Below, piece after piece: positions 37,286 to 50,185 of a stretch of 64,000 bases of DNA. Positions within the stretch are counted from its first letter, which is position 1. Every line of letters begins with the position of its first letter. The position numbers and the translations under genes are program-made. The notes under the pieces were generated by a model, which was not told the DNA's origin, ran no database searches, and saw only the letters and a program-made list of their open reading frames with translations. The DNA comes from Phoenix dactylifera (lineage: Eukaryota > Streptophyta > Magnoliopsida > Arecales > Arecaceae), in contig NC_052392.1 of assembly GCF_009389715.1 (NCBI RefSeq), forward strand, positions 35,621,360 to 35,685,359. The letters are read 5' to 3'.

Positions 37286-40003
37286 AGTGTTTTTTATGCT
37301 ACTTAGTTTTAGAATTTATGTGGATTTCAGAAGTGTGCAAGTTATGGGATTTAGGTGGTCAGGGTGGTACCCTCATGACATCATGATATGAGAGGTCCTA
37401 GGCTGCAAGCGTTACAGATGCAAGAGTAAACTCGGTAAAAAAAACATTACAAATACAAGAGTCAAATTCAAAATAAATCAGGACGGTTGGCACCTTATTT
37501 TGAATTTTAATTTTTTAATTTTAAATAGCAATATGGCCAAACACATTAGTCAATCATGCGTCCGTATTGCGCATGCGCATATCACTACATGATCCAACAT
37601 GAAACAGTACTTGCACGTGTACTACATGACAGACCAAGCCATGCTGTGTCAAGCAAGCATGTATGTTTATGTGTTGTCATTAGTCTAAAAACCTACAAGG
37701 CCCTACTAGGCTTTGGATTTATGCAAGTCTACTTTTATTTAATAATCAAATGCAGAATTATTCATAACATAAATGTTAAAAATTTAAACCTTTTCTAAAA
37801 TCAAAACAAAACATGTTCTAATCTGCCATAAAAAATATTTATATTTTGAAAATATCAAAATTGTAAATAAAAAATTCTAGAAAACTTATAGTGTGCAATA
37901 TGTAAAGCATCTAATAGACTTGAATCTCATTTAGTGTTTGTTATATCTATGTGAAGAAGCCATAATAGATTAGATCTTGAACTAGATCTTTTTCTAAGAT
38001 TTTTACATATAATATTGCATTGTAACTATTTTGGTGGGGGTCGTGGGGGCATCTTTGAAATTTTAAAATATTGAAATAACTATTAGGGACCAAGAATTAG
38101 GAATTGCGATATTTGTGCACCAAAAATGGCAGTTCCAATCAAGAGGAAGAGGAAGATTTTGTTATACCGTGGACATTGGGAGGATGGAGAATTAATTTCT
38201 GCAAAAACATATTAATTTTTAAAAAAGAGGTTGGCCAGTGGTTTGGACCACTCTATTCGGGGCAACCTTGGATTTTTCAAATGCAACTCTTCGGATCTAT
38301 CGCTGCTATGGAGTGTTTGACTACCCTTGTAAGTGCAACTTTCCTCGGCTTCCTTCATGCTTCGCTCACCAAGAATTTTTATGTCTTTGTCACATAATAT
38401 ACTGCCTTACAAATTACTTTGCCCTTCCCACGCGATGCACATTGTAAAATTAAGAAAAAAAAACCGGACCCAACCTTGATATAAAAAATAAAACAGTAAT
38501 TAAAAATTAAAAAATAAAAAAGCGCCATACCAATACGTCATGTGGGGATTGGTGTTTGGCGCTACAACCCCACCATCTATCCTTTTTGCCGAGTGGCATG
38601 AAACTTCCATGCAGGGTCATGGTTGGACCACATAGCATGACCTCAAAAATATGACTGTAGGGGCTCGTTTATGGTCTATTAATTCCACAAGCGAAATGTC
38701 ATAGATGTGGTCATCATTGAGCTTAAAGTGGCAACCTAGCTAACTCATTCAAAAAATATCCATGGACTTGTTTCAATACATACAGTGTGAATAACATGGT
38801 TAGACCCTTTACATCAAGAAAAAAAATATGCGTAGACCTTGACCAAATTAAAATATCTATAGTTGTTGGACAAATCAACAAAAACAAGCAAGCTGCCTTC
38901 TATATTATTTAGTGTTGACTGAACAAGACGCCACTAAACCATGTTCCTGAATCCCCTACAAATTTTTTTTTTTTTAAGGATAGAATAATCCTCTACACAA
39001 TTGGTGTCGGAATTTCCTATACACAAGTTATTTTTATTGTTCAACAGCCCCAGCTGTCATCTAATTCAGTAAAAGAACTTACTAAGATATCACACAACCC
39101 ATGCATATATAGCTCAAGTTGTAGACTTATACACTACCCAAGTAAATGAGCAATCTCCCTCCACATGCTTGGTTCTCGAGGAAACAAGCATCATTTGTTT
39201 CCAAGATGCATAAGAAGGCTCTACACAAGAAAATAGTTTTCTCGACATATGAATTTTAAGGCAAAATATCGCATATACATGTTATTCTTCATTTTCTTCA
39301 ATTTAATCAGCAAATAATCTTTAGAAATTGTGAAAACAACATTTTTGAAGTATAATTCTTTCAATTTAAAAGGAATAAAAATAAATATTTCCAATATGAA
39401 ACAGATGCAGCTTATAGGTGGTCAGCCTAGAACTATATAAAGATTTTTCCCTAGACCAAGAAGCCAAACTATACTATTCACGTGTAACACGCACCAAGAA
39501 TAAATACTCTTAACTGCTCCGCTGGATGGCGAAGCAGGAAAGAATTTACTTTAGAAAAAGAAAAGTTATCTTTTCCACCTTGTGATGAGCCATATTGCAC
39601 CTAACTTGATGGGGGGGAAAAAAAAGCAACTCCACCTTCTTTGTTTTTTCTTAACCATGCTTATCCTATTTGGCCAGATCACATATTGACATGGAGCAGC
39701 GGACAGGCTTCTAATCAAATGAGGACCTGACGTACGTATACTCTTACTGCATAATAGTAGAACCTAGAGAAATGTCCCTTCCCACTAATAGCTGCTAAAC
39801 AAACACCCCATCATGTCATCCGATGACAAGAAGGCCCTCCCTCTTGGATCACCTTCTTGCTATCCCCCATGATAACAACCTTAAAACCACATGGAAAACA
39901 TTGAGGCAAAAGGTTGATCAGTCACACCATCTTTTTATTCATCAAAGTAGTAAGCCACAAAGAAAGTAAAGATATCTTCCTTTGTTAGTTCATATTGAAG
40001 CTG
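37286..40003. other. Intergenic between two DUF247 genes, no gene recognised
   Basis: AT-rich spacer of about 2.7 kb. No transposon ends, RNA genes or domain-bearing frames were recognised. The last few hundred bases are presumably the promoter region of paralogue 4. Confidence 0.5.
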
Positions 40004-40011
40004 TATAAAAA
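40004..40011 (+). promoter_or_regulatory. TATA box of DUF247 paralogue 4
   Basis: TATAAAAA lies 88 bp upstream of the ATG at 40092, within GCTGTATAAAAAGC. A transcript start near 40035-40040 would give a leader of about 55 bp. Confidence 0.6.
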
Positions 40012-40091
40012 GCTCTCTTTCCGTCCATAAAATGACACAGTTGGAGCAAATCGAAACTGTAACCAGAAGAAAGCTTTGCACAGAGAAGAAT

Positions 40092-41872
40092 ATGGCCTCT
40101 AACCAATCCTCATTGCCCTCCTCCAACAATTCCCACTTCGATGAGCTCCGGTGGCTGGTCCACGTCCGACATGCCTTCGCACAGATGCTCGAAGAGGAAG
40201 ACACGAGCGTTCCTGTCGCAATTTTCGATGTCCCCAAGTCCCTCCTCTCAACCAACCCTGAAGCTTACGTTCCCCAGCTCTTTGCCCTTGGCCCCTACCA
40301 CAAGGGTCGGCCCGAGCTCTATGATATGGAGCGCTACAAGATTGCCTCTGCACAAAGAACAGCAAAAGCTTTAAGAGACCTTAGATTCGAGCTCATCGTC
40401 GATTGCTTCATTGAACTCGAACACAAGATCCGCGCCCCCTATCACCGGTATAAAAGTTCAAGCCTATCATACGCAGTTGGCTTGCTTAAGCTTTGCTCCA
40501 TTAAACCGTTATGATTCTGTTGCTGGCTAGAAGTAGAACATCTTGGTTATACTAATGAATGCTGACATTTGACAGGTACCTTGATTACAATGGAGAGACT
40601 TTAGCATGGATGATGGCCATTGACGTGTGCTTCTTGCTCGAATTCCTTCAAAACCATCCTGGTGATAAAGAAGTTAAGGCTGTAGGAAACGGGTTCTCTA
40701 AAGTGAATTGGGTAAACAATGCCATAGTTAGGGACATCATGATGCTAGAGAATCAGGTACCTCTTTTTCTTCTAGGAAAGATTTTAGAGTTCCAGTGCTC
40801 ATCGACACAAGTTGCTGATGAAGTGCTATCAGAAATATTGGAGAGTTTCATGAAAGAAGTTTCACCCTTCAAGATGGTAGGTAATATAGTCGATATCACG
40901 CAACATGTGCACCTGCTGCAACTCCTCTACCACATGGTCGTTCCTAAATGTAAAGGCCAAATAGAATCAATAGAAGTAGTCATTCGAGATGATGAAAGCA
41001 AACGAAATGATCAGAAATTTGAGAATTACGGCAAAGTGAAACGAGTTTTTGTTACACTTTGGAATAACGTATCAGGTCTAAATTTTGTGCCGATCCGCTA
41101 TGTTAAACAAGTCCTGACCTCAAGGCCCATAAAGCTCTTAGTGCAACTCCCATGGAAGGTTCTCAGTAAGTTGCCTGTGCTTTCAGTCTTCACTAACTTC
41201 GTCGAGCAGTTCTTCTCCTCTCAAACAAATGCGGACTCCAAAAGTGAAGAATTGAACTCAACTACCAATATTAACAAACCACCATTGATCGAGGAGATAA
41301 TAATTCCTTCAGTAACCGAGCTTGTTGATGCCGGTGTAAAGTTTGCTCGGACTCATGAGGGCATAAACGGGGTTAGCTTTGACATGAAATCCGGTATATT
41401 TTATCTCCCCACTGTGACTTTGGACATTAATACAGAAGTTGTACTGAGGAACTTGGTAGCATATGAAGCTTCAGGTATATTTGGGCCACTAGTTTTTACA
41501 AGATACACCGAATTGATGAATGGAATCATAGACACCGAGGAAGACGTGAAGCTTCTGCGGCAAAGTGGGATCATCTCAAACCGTATGAAGAGCGACAAAG
41601 AGGTATCTGATATATGGAATGGCATGAGTAAATCGGTTAGGCTAACGAGGGTGCCAAAGCTAGATAGAGTTATCGAAGATGTGAATAAGTACTACAACAA
41701 GAATTGGAGGATCAAGACAAGCAAGCTTATGAAGAAATATGTCTTTAATTCATGGAAATTCCTCACACTTCTAGCAGCCATTCTGCTCTTGTTAATGACT
41801 GCGTTTCAGGCCTTCTGTTCAGTCTATGCCTGCAGTCGTTGGTTTGGTAACCTGAAGTTTGAAGACAACTAG
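40092..41872 (+). CDS. DUF247 / UPF0481 membrane protein (paralogue 4)
   Basis: Exon 1 is 40092-40447 and exon 2 is 40576-41872, with a 128-bp GT..AG intron (CACCG|GTATAA ... GACAG|GTACC). Together they give 550 amino acids. It is the most diverged of the four. N-terminal blocks include VPVAIFDVPKSLLS, PQLFALGPYHK and DMERYKIA. Exon 2 has a long variable Lys/Asp-rich region (about residues 255-275 and 345-370), then VTELVDAGVKF, RYTELMNGIIDT and WNGMSKSVRLT. A C-terminal transmembrane helix (KFLTLLAAILLLLM) precedes a Cys-containing tail. The frame is open about 60 nt upstream of 40092, but the MAS start matches the paralogues and fits the TATA box. DUF247 biochemical activity is unknown. Confidence 0.94.
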
Positions 41873-41964
41873 TTGTTCTGTTATTTAGCTTTGAATATCT
41901 AATGTTGTTATCCAACTCTTCTTGAATTCTTATTGTAAGTTTTGCAACAACAGTTGCTGGTCTG

Positions 41965-41970
41965 AATAAA
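41965..41970 (+). terminator. Polyadenylation signal of paralogue 4
   Basis: AATAAA 93 bp after the stop codon, preceded by T-rich and TTGT-type sequence typical of plant 3' ends. Inferred by motif only. Confidence 0.5.
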
Positions 41971-41972
41971 TT

Positions 41973-43060
41973 GATCACTACTTTGTCCATTGATTAATTG
42001 TCAAAATTGAAAATTATTCAGGGTTTCTCCTTCTTGCAAACTAGGTTATCAATATATAGCCTAAATAAAAAAGTCTCAAGTTTAACTTGTATTTTTAGAG
42101 TGCAAGGAAACAAGAGAACTAGCTTGGTTGGCACACCTCCCCTTAGAACATGAGGTGAGGGGAGGTCCTATGTTTGGAAGGTAGCATCTACAAAATATAT
42201 ATTTTAAAAAAAAAAGAGTACAGAGAGATCCATTCATATGCGTTTGAGATATGATAGGTGGCCAAATTAATTTTTTACATTCTTGGCTTCTCATGTTTTA
42301 TGCGTAACCCTTCTGTGCCATGCAATGATTAAAGAATATTCTTCTTTAATAACGGAAGTGCGTACAAATTTATAAAGAACACGGACAAATTTCAAGTCAA
42401 GCATGCTTTTAAATACTTAAATGTATTAACTATATCAGGCATCAGCAACTGCTTGTATCTCTCTAAAGCCTGATACTCGTAAGCTTCATATTACAAGATC
42501 CAGAACCAAATATATACCTGATACAGTAGACCAGTATAGTACATCATATTTGATGACGACCCTCGTTTACATTCAAATCCAATTATAAAATAATTATTTT
42601 TCTCATAAAGAATCATCAAATGGTCGTACAAAATAACCTATATGTACTATAAATTAATCCATGCACATATCGTACTATACAGTTAAAGAGGGTCCAACAA
42701 TGCCAGCGAATACAGGTCCTACTTCCAGCAGCAAAACCATCCTATTAGTTGTTGCTTGCGACAACAACTTTAATAAGAATTTTGTCCTTGTGGGAGTGAG
42801 CAGTTTGGCAGACCCACACCAGCTGCTTGCAACAAGCTCAGTACAAAAAACAAAGGAATATACTTAACTAACTTTAGAACCTTCAATAAAAATAGGAACT
42901 CATTAATATATAAAAGCGTGGGTCCTTCCTCCCTGTTCTTCAGTCCACTTTTTTTTTTCCATAGTTTTTGGTGATGCTACTCTGGAGTAAAAAATAAAAA
43001 TGTATTGTCTTTGTAACGGCTCGAACCTTACTCGAAAAGACTAACCAGTAAATATTATTT
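41973..43060. other. Intergenic, no gene recognised
   Basis: AT-rich spacer following paralogue 4. Nothing supportable was noticed. Confidence 0.5.
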
Positions 43061-43061
43061 A

Positions 43062-43275
43062 GATTTCTTAACTCTATATAAATATCTAAAATCTTACCAA
43101 CACATAATAGATATAGAATTATATAAATGCCCATACTAGTCTTTCATATGCCCTAATTTAAACCACAGCATTCTCTCTAGATTTCTTAACTCTATATAAA
43201 TATCTAAAATCTTACCAACACATAATAGATACAGAATTATATACATGCCCTAATTTAAACCACAGCATCCTCGCT
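43062..43275. repeat. Local tandem duplication, 119-bp offset
   Basis: ATTTCTTAACTCTATATAAA and the following roughly 90 bp occur at 43062 and again at 43181. Both end with CTAATTTAAACCACAGCAT. The unit resembles the TRIM-like paragraphs at 4730-5440. Confidence 0.85.
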
Positions 43276-43857
43276 AAACACAAAAGAATTATATATATAT
43301 ATAAACATTTCTTTTCTTTATTAAACTATTTTAAAATGTCCAATCAACTATGCAACGTTTGAGCTTTTATATGCCTAATTCTATCATAACAGGTATCATC
43401 ATACAGTTTAATCATAGAACTAACATTATCAATTAATTAACCATATTTGAATGGATTTCATTTACTATTAAATTTGAATCCATCATAATTTGTATCATTT
43501 AATGATAATGAAATTTTAAATTGATTCTAATGAATTAATATAAAGTGGAAATATTACTTACCTCGTTGATGTCAACGACTCAACAGTCTAAGCACCTCTC
43601 TGGGGCTCCTCGGGACCTAGTAATCCAAGATCACATTCATATATCAAATCAGTGGCATGGTAATATTTTAAAATTAATTTCAAAAAATTCTCAAAGATTC
43701 CAAAATTCTTTCTAAAGTTTTCAAAATCCTAAAATCTTCATTCCTACACTAGTTATCATGATAACAAGGATTTAGCCCAGTAACCTTTCTCTGTATCCGG
43801 TCAAAGAGTGGGAGGTGAGAGTTGGCGCAATATAGACCCGTCTAGCTTAGAGAGAGT

Positions 43858-44480
43858 GTGAGAAGGAGGGAAAATGCCCTTTGTTTCATCAAAAAAAGAA
43901 AAGGGAAATGGCCTTTTTACCGTCTAACACATTTGTTACCCGGATGGAAGAGACAGAGAAGAGAGAGAGGGGGAGAGAAAGTCTTCCCTTCTCTTGTAAT
44001 TTTTTTTCTTCTTTCTTTTCTCTCCTCCGTCTCTTTTCTTTCTTTCTTTGTTATTTTTTTCATCCTACCCTCTATGGAAAGACAGAGAGTGAGAGTTCGG
44101 GCGAGAGGAAAAGAAGAAGAAGAGGAGGAAGAAGAGAAGAAGGAAAGAAAGAAGAGAGGAAGAGAGTTCGAGTGAGAAAGGAAGAGAAGAAGAAGAAAAG
44201 GAAAAAGAGGAGGAGAGGAAGAAGAGAGAAAGAGAGGGAAGGAGAGGGCGTGGGAAAGAGAGGGCGCGTGGGAGAGAGCGAGAGAGTGTTCGGATGGGAG
44301 TAAGGAATCGAAGAGGGGAGGAAGAAGAAGAAGAAGAAGAAGAAGAAGGGAAGAAGGAGAGGAAGAAGAAGAAAAGAAGAGAGGGAGGGCGTGTGAATGA
44401 CCGAGAGTGAGAGGGAGATGGTGAAGGTGAAGACGGCGGACGGCGGCTGCTCGGGAGGAGGAGGCGGACGGCAGACATTC
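43858..44480. repeat. Purine-rich low-complexity tract
   Basis: Mostly (GA)n and (GAA)n-type sequence between about 43940 and 44480, followed to 44650 by GC-rich DNA. Long open frames rich in Arg, Lys and Glu or, on the other strand, Ser and Leu are compositional artefacts. No domain is present. Confidence 0.85.
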
Positions 44481-44851
44481 CCTGTTCCTTCCCTTCCTTT
44501 ATTCTTTGTTTGTTTTGTTTTTTCTTTTTTTTTCCGCTGAAGAGAAGGGCGCGTGGGCCGCGGTGCCCCTCTCCCACTCCCCATGCAAGACACCCCTTAT
44601 GGCGGGCCTTGCCGGGACTGGGCCAATGTGGCCTGGGCCTGGGCCTCACAACTCTATTAATGTTTACAAGATTGATGAGGTATTTGCTCTCTTGTTTCTT
44701 CATTCCTCTGCATTTGGTTTTGGGTTCTACCAATGGACTCTTTGCAACAACAAAAAAAATTCTATATTAAAAAACTATTGATTTCTCTTGTAGACTATGA
44801 TGTTTCTTTGGATACAATGCTTATATATAGAGCAATATCAATTGTGATATG

Positions 44852-45160
44852 TGTTAACTAACCAATTTATCCCCAAAACTTAAGCTTATAGAGAAAAGGT
44901 TAAGAATGTATATGAGGCTTAATACCTAACCCCCATCTCCCCCCTCACATGGGCCCAGACCACACAAATAGAGGGGCCACAATGACTGAAATGAGTCAAA
45001 ATAATAAGTGCAAGGTCAAAATGATAACTCGGTTAATTAAATAAATAACTGATATAAAGGGATTCGAAATCATGACCTCCAGCAAACCGGAGCTCTGATA
45101 CTATATTAACTAACAAATTTACCCCAAAAGGTTAAGCCTAAAGGGGAGGGCTCAACAACA
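44852..45160 (-). mobile_element. TRIM-like element with tRNA-Met PBS
   Basis: TGTTAACTAACCAATTTA..CCCC (44852) and ATTAACTAACAAATTTACCCC (45104) are short direct repeats that both continue with a TTAAGC(T/C)TA stretch. Just before the second, GCTCTGATACTA (45092-45103) is one base from the reverse complement of the plant initiator-Met primer-binding site. There is no coding sequence. The size, terminal repeats and PBS fit a miniature LTR element on the minus strand. The left copy is the 3' terminal repeat in that reading. Confidence 0.55.
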
Positions 45161-45164
45161 TGTA

Positions 45165-46672
45165 TCAAATTTCATAGCATGGTCAAGTGGAGTAAAGCTC
45201 ATGTCATTAATATTTGATCTTTATTTGGTTTTATAGGAAGATCAATATGAATCATGCACTTCCTTCTAAAAATTAGTGGAAACCATTTTTATTTTATTGA
45301 GCATGCAAGATGATAACATGAGCCAAAGACCTATGAAAAGATGTGGCAAGAGAAAAGCCACTTCTCAATGGACCATGTGCTTTTAAATTCTCTCTTTGTT
45401 GTAGGACTTGATGTACCAATTCATTCAGTATCTTCTATTTGAGCTGGATTCTCTCAATTAAATCACAGCTACGTAGGTATTACATGATGTTATGATCTCA
45501 TTGTGATTATTCTATGGACTCAATTATCCCCTCGAAACTTCAATTACTACTTCAAATGGATGCTATGGGATTTTTTAACGTCGTGTTTTGTTTCTTATCA
45601 TCTTTATCACCTGTCTCGGAAAAGATATTGACCAAAATAGTTTATTATAATCATTTTTGATTTTCGTTACTGAGTATGGAGCTTTTAGTGACTAGACTTA
45701 TGTTTCATCATCACTTAAAACCTAAATTAAAATTTACAGTTAAAAAGGTAGACAGAAACTCACAATTTGTAAATATAAAGAGGAGTATATGGATAAGAAA
45801 CAAGAGTATCCTACATGGCTACCAGGAATGCTTAAAAAACCCTCAAAAAATCCTATATATACATGGAGGGCTGATCATTCACCAATTGGGAATGTGCCCT
45901 TCACTGCAAACTATGATGACTCAACTGCTGGCCTGTTTCTTTATGATTGTCTATAAGGTTCATTCATTACTATGTTATTTTTTGTGTGTGAAAAATAGTG
46001 TTTATACAATTAGCCTATGCATTTCTGTGTATTTTCATTTCAGATCCTATTACATTCAACAACCAAACCCCTCTTAAAAAGTCTCAACTCCTGAAATCTA
46101 AAATGTTTGAATCATGGCTTTGAAATGAAAACCTTCAGCCTTGGCCCAAAGATAGAACCTTCATGACTAGCTCAGCTTCATTAATGCTCCTTGCCAAGCC
46201 TTTACGAACTATTGGGCTCCTGAAAGTCCAGATTGCTTGTGTCCTGGGCCAATAACTTCAATCCCACGTCCACCCAATTCAACGTTCCCCAACTCAGCCT
46301 ACCCAATGCATTGGTTGGGCCAAGTGCTGCAGCCTGAATCTGCAACCTTCTCAGTAATTACTACGTAGTACATAGTCTACGTAGCAATTATTTGTGAAGC
46401 CATTGCTAGAATTCGGGTGATACTAAATTATTTGTAATTATGTAGCAATTACCACATAGACGGCTCTGTAGCCGTTGCTTGTTCTGTACTTGGTTTATGG
46501 ACTATATGCTGATGTAGCATGGCCATAGACATGCTGAAATGACCAGTGCCGAGATTAGCAGTTGCAATGCCCAATCATTTAATCTGTTTAACTTGTTTCA
46601 GCCCGTTTGTAGATCAGGTTACATTACTTGTTTAACAAAATGGCCGAGCTCATATTTGGATTTTTATCATAT
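45165..46672. other. Intergenic, no gene recognised
   Basis: AT-rich spacer. An open frame at 45676-46077 (133 codons) has no recognisable domain or coding character and is not called. Confidence 0.5.
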
Positions 46673-46675
46673 TTA

Positions 46676-46908
46676 GGGTTTGTTTGGATTTTTCTAAAGA
46701 ATTGAGCTGAAAATCTTGTAGAATTTATGGATGAGGCCAATACAATCAGCAAAATCATATACTATAGGCTGAGCTAGGTAAAATATCCAGAATTAGCTTT
46801 GAAGTCTAACCCAATATGTAGGCTGTGATCTTGTAGGTTGTGCTGGCCCAATTTGAGAATCGTACAAAATTTTTAATCCAATTCCATAGAAAAAATCCAA
46901 ACATGCCC
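46676..46908. mobile_element. Tourist-type (PIF/Harbinger) MITE, 233 bp
   Basis: Left end GGGTTTGTTTGGATTTTTCT and right end (reverse complement) GGGCATGTTTGGATTTTTTC form imperfect terminal inverted repeats that extend to about 30 bp. A TTA trinucleotide lies on each side (46673-46675 and 46909-46911), the target duplication typical of PIF/Harbinger elements. No coding sequence. Confidence 0.75.
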
Positions 46909-46911
46909 TTA

Positions 46912-48959
46912 GTATACAGATTGGGTACTGGTTGATAGATTTTTGATCTAGTTTGTATCTGATCTAACTTATGTCTAATCTGATCTAATCCACTCTTGCC
47001 AAGATAGCAAATATAATTTAGAAGATTGAGGGGTTTGGTGGAATCGTAAGGTGATAGCTGAGTAGGATGATAGCGTGTCTCAGGTTCAAAGCAGTAAAAA
47101 GAAAACCGACCTTTTCTACTATACATTCTCCTCACAGTGGGCCATGTACATGTCATCAGTATTATTACGCACATAAGAAAGGGTCTAGCCTTCTTTTGCA
47201 AGTAGGATGCACATGAAATCTACCATGCGTATATTGGTGGGTATGATTCCCATCCAAATAAAGTCTCATGTTATTTAAATATGTAACTTGATTAACATGT
47301 AGAGAGGATGTGGCAATATGGAAACAGGAGGAAATATGCAGAGACCATAGACCAATGAAACATGAAACATAATGAAAGCACGCAGCTCGTCATCCATGCC
47401 TATAAGTCTGTGCTATAATGTTATAGATGAGCTTCCAAGAATTATTATTACCTTTTTGCTCTTTGCTTCAGTACTCAAATGAAATGAGTGCTGGTTCTAC
47501 CATCACTTTGCTTAGAAACACCTTATTACCATGACTAGGATCCTATAATATCTGGTCCAGCTTTCACATTTATAAAATGTTCTTACAGTATGGACCACAA
47601 AAACAAATTGAGTTGATCTTGTCAAATATGAGATCACTTTATATTCAAGTGATTTGCTGTCCAACCCCTATGAAAGAAGCCAAAAAATTCAACACATGAC
47701 CTCATTTGACTGCAAGTGTCAGGAACATCCGACTTTCTAACCAAGCAAAGGAAGCGTGAAGTCTAATTTCAAATCTTGTTGATTTTTGGCACGAAGGCTT
47801 GTGAACGCAAAAATATCCGGCCAAAATTTTAAAGATAAGCGCGTCTAAATAAAGACGCAACCCGAACAAAAATAAAAAAAGCCAACCTAGCACGATCTTA
47901 AAGTCCGAATCCGACTTGTTTTTCACAAACCACCTACACTCTTCTTCACTTTGCACAGCCGGTTTATAGATTCCGAACAATTTAGTCATAAATTTCCACA
48001 AAACTTTTTTTAATTAAATTTATTAAATTAATTTTGAATAAATATATTCACGATTGTCAAAAAAAAATAATTTCAAAAAAAATATCAATCACAACCATCA
48101 ACAAAATAGTTCAGAATGATTAGCATATATATCACTATCCAATCTATATATATATATATCTCAATCATTGTGGAGTTGCTTTTATTTTTGGATAATCTTG
48201 AATCAAAAGAATGATATCTAAGTCTAAAGTTGGTGAGCCAGTTTCCACCCCACCTTTGGATATTTACACTAATTAATATAAAAACACATATAGTTGCCTG
48301 CCGTGAAGAACTAAATTTTCTTTCCAGCTGTTAAAACAAAAGGATAAAGAATTAACAATCATTCTCACAAACCTTTGCATGCGAAAAAAAAGGACAACGA
48401 GGAAAAGAACAAAAGAGGCAAAGAAAAATGCCCATCTAAAGATACGTGGAAGGATAAGATGCTAGGCATCCGAGCACTCGCCACGTACCCCGTCCTGACG
48501 ACATTACGCGTGAACTCGCCATGTGCAAGGGAGTACGTCTCACACGTATGGTGTATCGCATCAGCTTCATCGCTTTCGTGAGATCTAAAGCACACGCAAG
48601 CACGAGACCAATGCGCCTTTGCCCTCGACAGCATCCTCTGGGTGGGTCCCACGAGCCCTATACCCACCCAAGCCGCGGGCCCCACAAGGGGCCGGGGACA
48701 CGCGGCTGTCGAGGTGTCCGCGTCTGGCGATACGCGTCCCTTTCGCTTCCTCTTCCTCCTTCCTCTCCTCCTGTCGGTAGGTTCGAGCTTGCTAAAACCC
48801 TCACCGGCTCACCAAAAAATATAGTACTCCCAATATGCCCTTTATCATTTCGACCATAATACCCTTTAGTAGGGTTCAAGGTAGTGCCTGCACTCCCCCA
48901 TTCTATGACATAAATAACCTTAATTTTGGACTCATGGTTTTTTTTTTTTTAATGTAGTT
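46912..48959. other. Intergenic, with a GC-rich patch at 48440-48800
   Basis: Mostly AT-rich with nothing recognised. The patch at 48440-48800 is strikingly GC-rich, with CGCG, GGGCCCC and CpG-dense stretches, like a plant promoter or 5' leader. No gene body follows; instead a truncated LINE starts about 160 bp further on. Confidence 0.5.
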
Positions 48960-48964
48960 ATAGC

Positions 48965-49288
48965 TTTTAAAGCCTCACATTGTCAACTTCACAACAGCCG
49001 TTGATTAGATCTAGCGGAGTGTGGGTGATGTAGGCGACAGCCATCTGCTGCTTAGAAATATTTGGGCTATGGTATGTAAGAGAATGGCTATTCAGGCCAA
49101 GCATATGTATCGTGAGGCTAATGGAGCTGCGGATTGGGTAGCTTCTTATGTGGCTAACCATTTTGGGAGGCCCTATGGCTGGAGGAGGAGTACTTATCCG
49201 GAATGCTTCAAAAATTATTATCTTTTGACTTTTTAGATGTATCCGTACCCATCATATATGATACATCTGCTTTAGTAAAAAAAAAAAG
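48965..49288 (+). mobile_element. 5'-truncated LINE tail with RNase H end
   Basis: The frame 49021-49236 contains LLRNIWAMVCKRMAIQAKHM followed by YREANGAADWVASYVANHF, the last part of the RNase H domain of plant LINEs, where the Asn-x-x-Ala-Asp block is conserved. A stop and 'TTTAGTAAAAAAAAAAAG' at 49272-49289 form the poly(A) end. No intact upstream part is present. Confidence 0.75.
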
Positions 49289-50185
49289 TTTCACATTGTG
49301 AGAACAAAACCAAATAAAATACAGAATATATCAAAAAATATCATCTTGATTTTTTATAGGTCTCTCTCTCTCTCTCTCACCCCTCTTTTTTTTTTTATTT
49401 AAGCCTTTGTTAGAATTGGAATGGGAGGTAGTCTGCTCAAAATCAGGACGAGGAATGATTCAAACTTAGGTCACTGCTATGAACTCTCAATAACCTACCA
49501 AGTAAACCATTTGGCACCTCCTTAAAAGCTCAATCTTTGGCAAGATGCCTTGCACCTGCCAATATCTCATAAATGTTTATGTAATTTCTCTTTTACTAAT
49601 AATATATAATAAAGTCATAGTTATTGTTTGTATATTTTATTGTTCGACACTTTTTATGTGTAAACATTATAATTGTCTTTTTAATTATTATTAATTACGG
49701 CAGTCATCCATATTATTATAGTGACTACTTTATCCAGCAAAAAAAATCAATCATGGTTGAGCTAGACAAAAATGATTATTATTTCTGTCATTTTACGAGA
49801 AAGACTTAGGGAGCACTAATCCACTTCATTGAAGGAAAATCTTATCTGCTATTGATAGGAAAATAATTAATTTTGTATGGATTGATTTTTTGAGGATGCA
49901 AGTGTTAGACATTGAGTTAGAGGATTTTGTGGCTGTCGGCATAGCTGTTTAATGATCATAGTTTTAGGATATATTAAATTAGTGACACATCTTTTCAGGG
50001 GTCAAATAATGTGAAGATGAAGTTACATGGAAGATATGGGCGCGGAGATTTTTGGTTGGCTAAAATGATGGTAAAGCTAGAGCTTTCAAGGGTCACTTAC
50101 TTGAAAGTTGTGGCCATGATAGTAAATCAAATTTGAACTTCAATTATTTGAGCATCTTCCAACATTTGGATGATGCTGAAATAGT
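49289..50185. other. Intergenic, no gene recognised
   Basis: Contains a short (TC)n run near 49362-49378. Otherwise nothing supportable. Confidence 0.5.

Noticed and set aside
43858..44733. Long open frames on both strands (up to 222 codons)
   Set aside because: They follow from GA/GAA low complexity and read as runs of Arg/Lys/Glu or Ser/Leu/Phe, with no domain.
45676..46077. Open frame of 133 codons
   Set aside because: AT-rich, no domain, no promoter or splice support.
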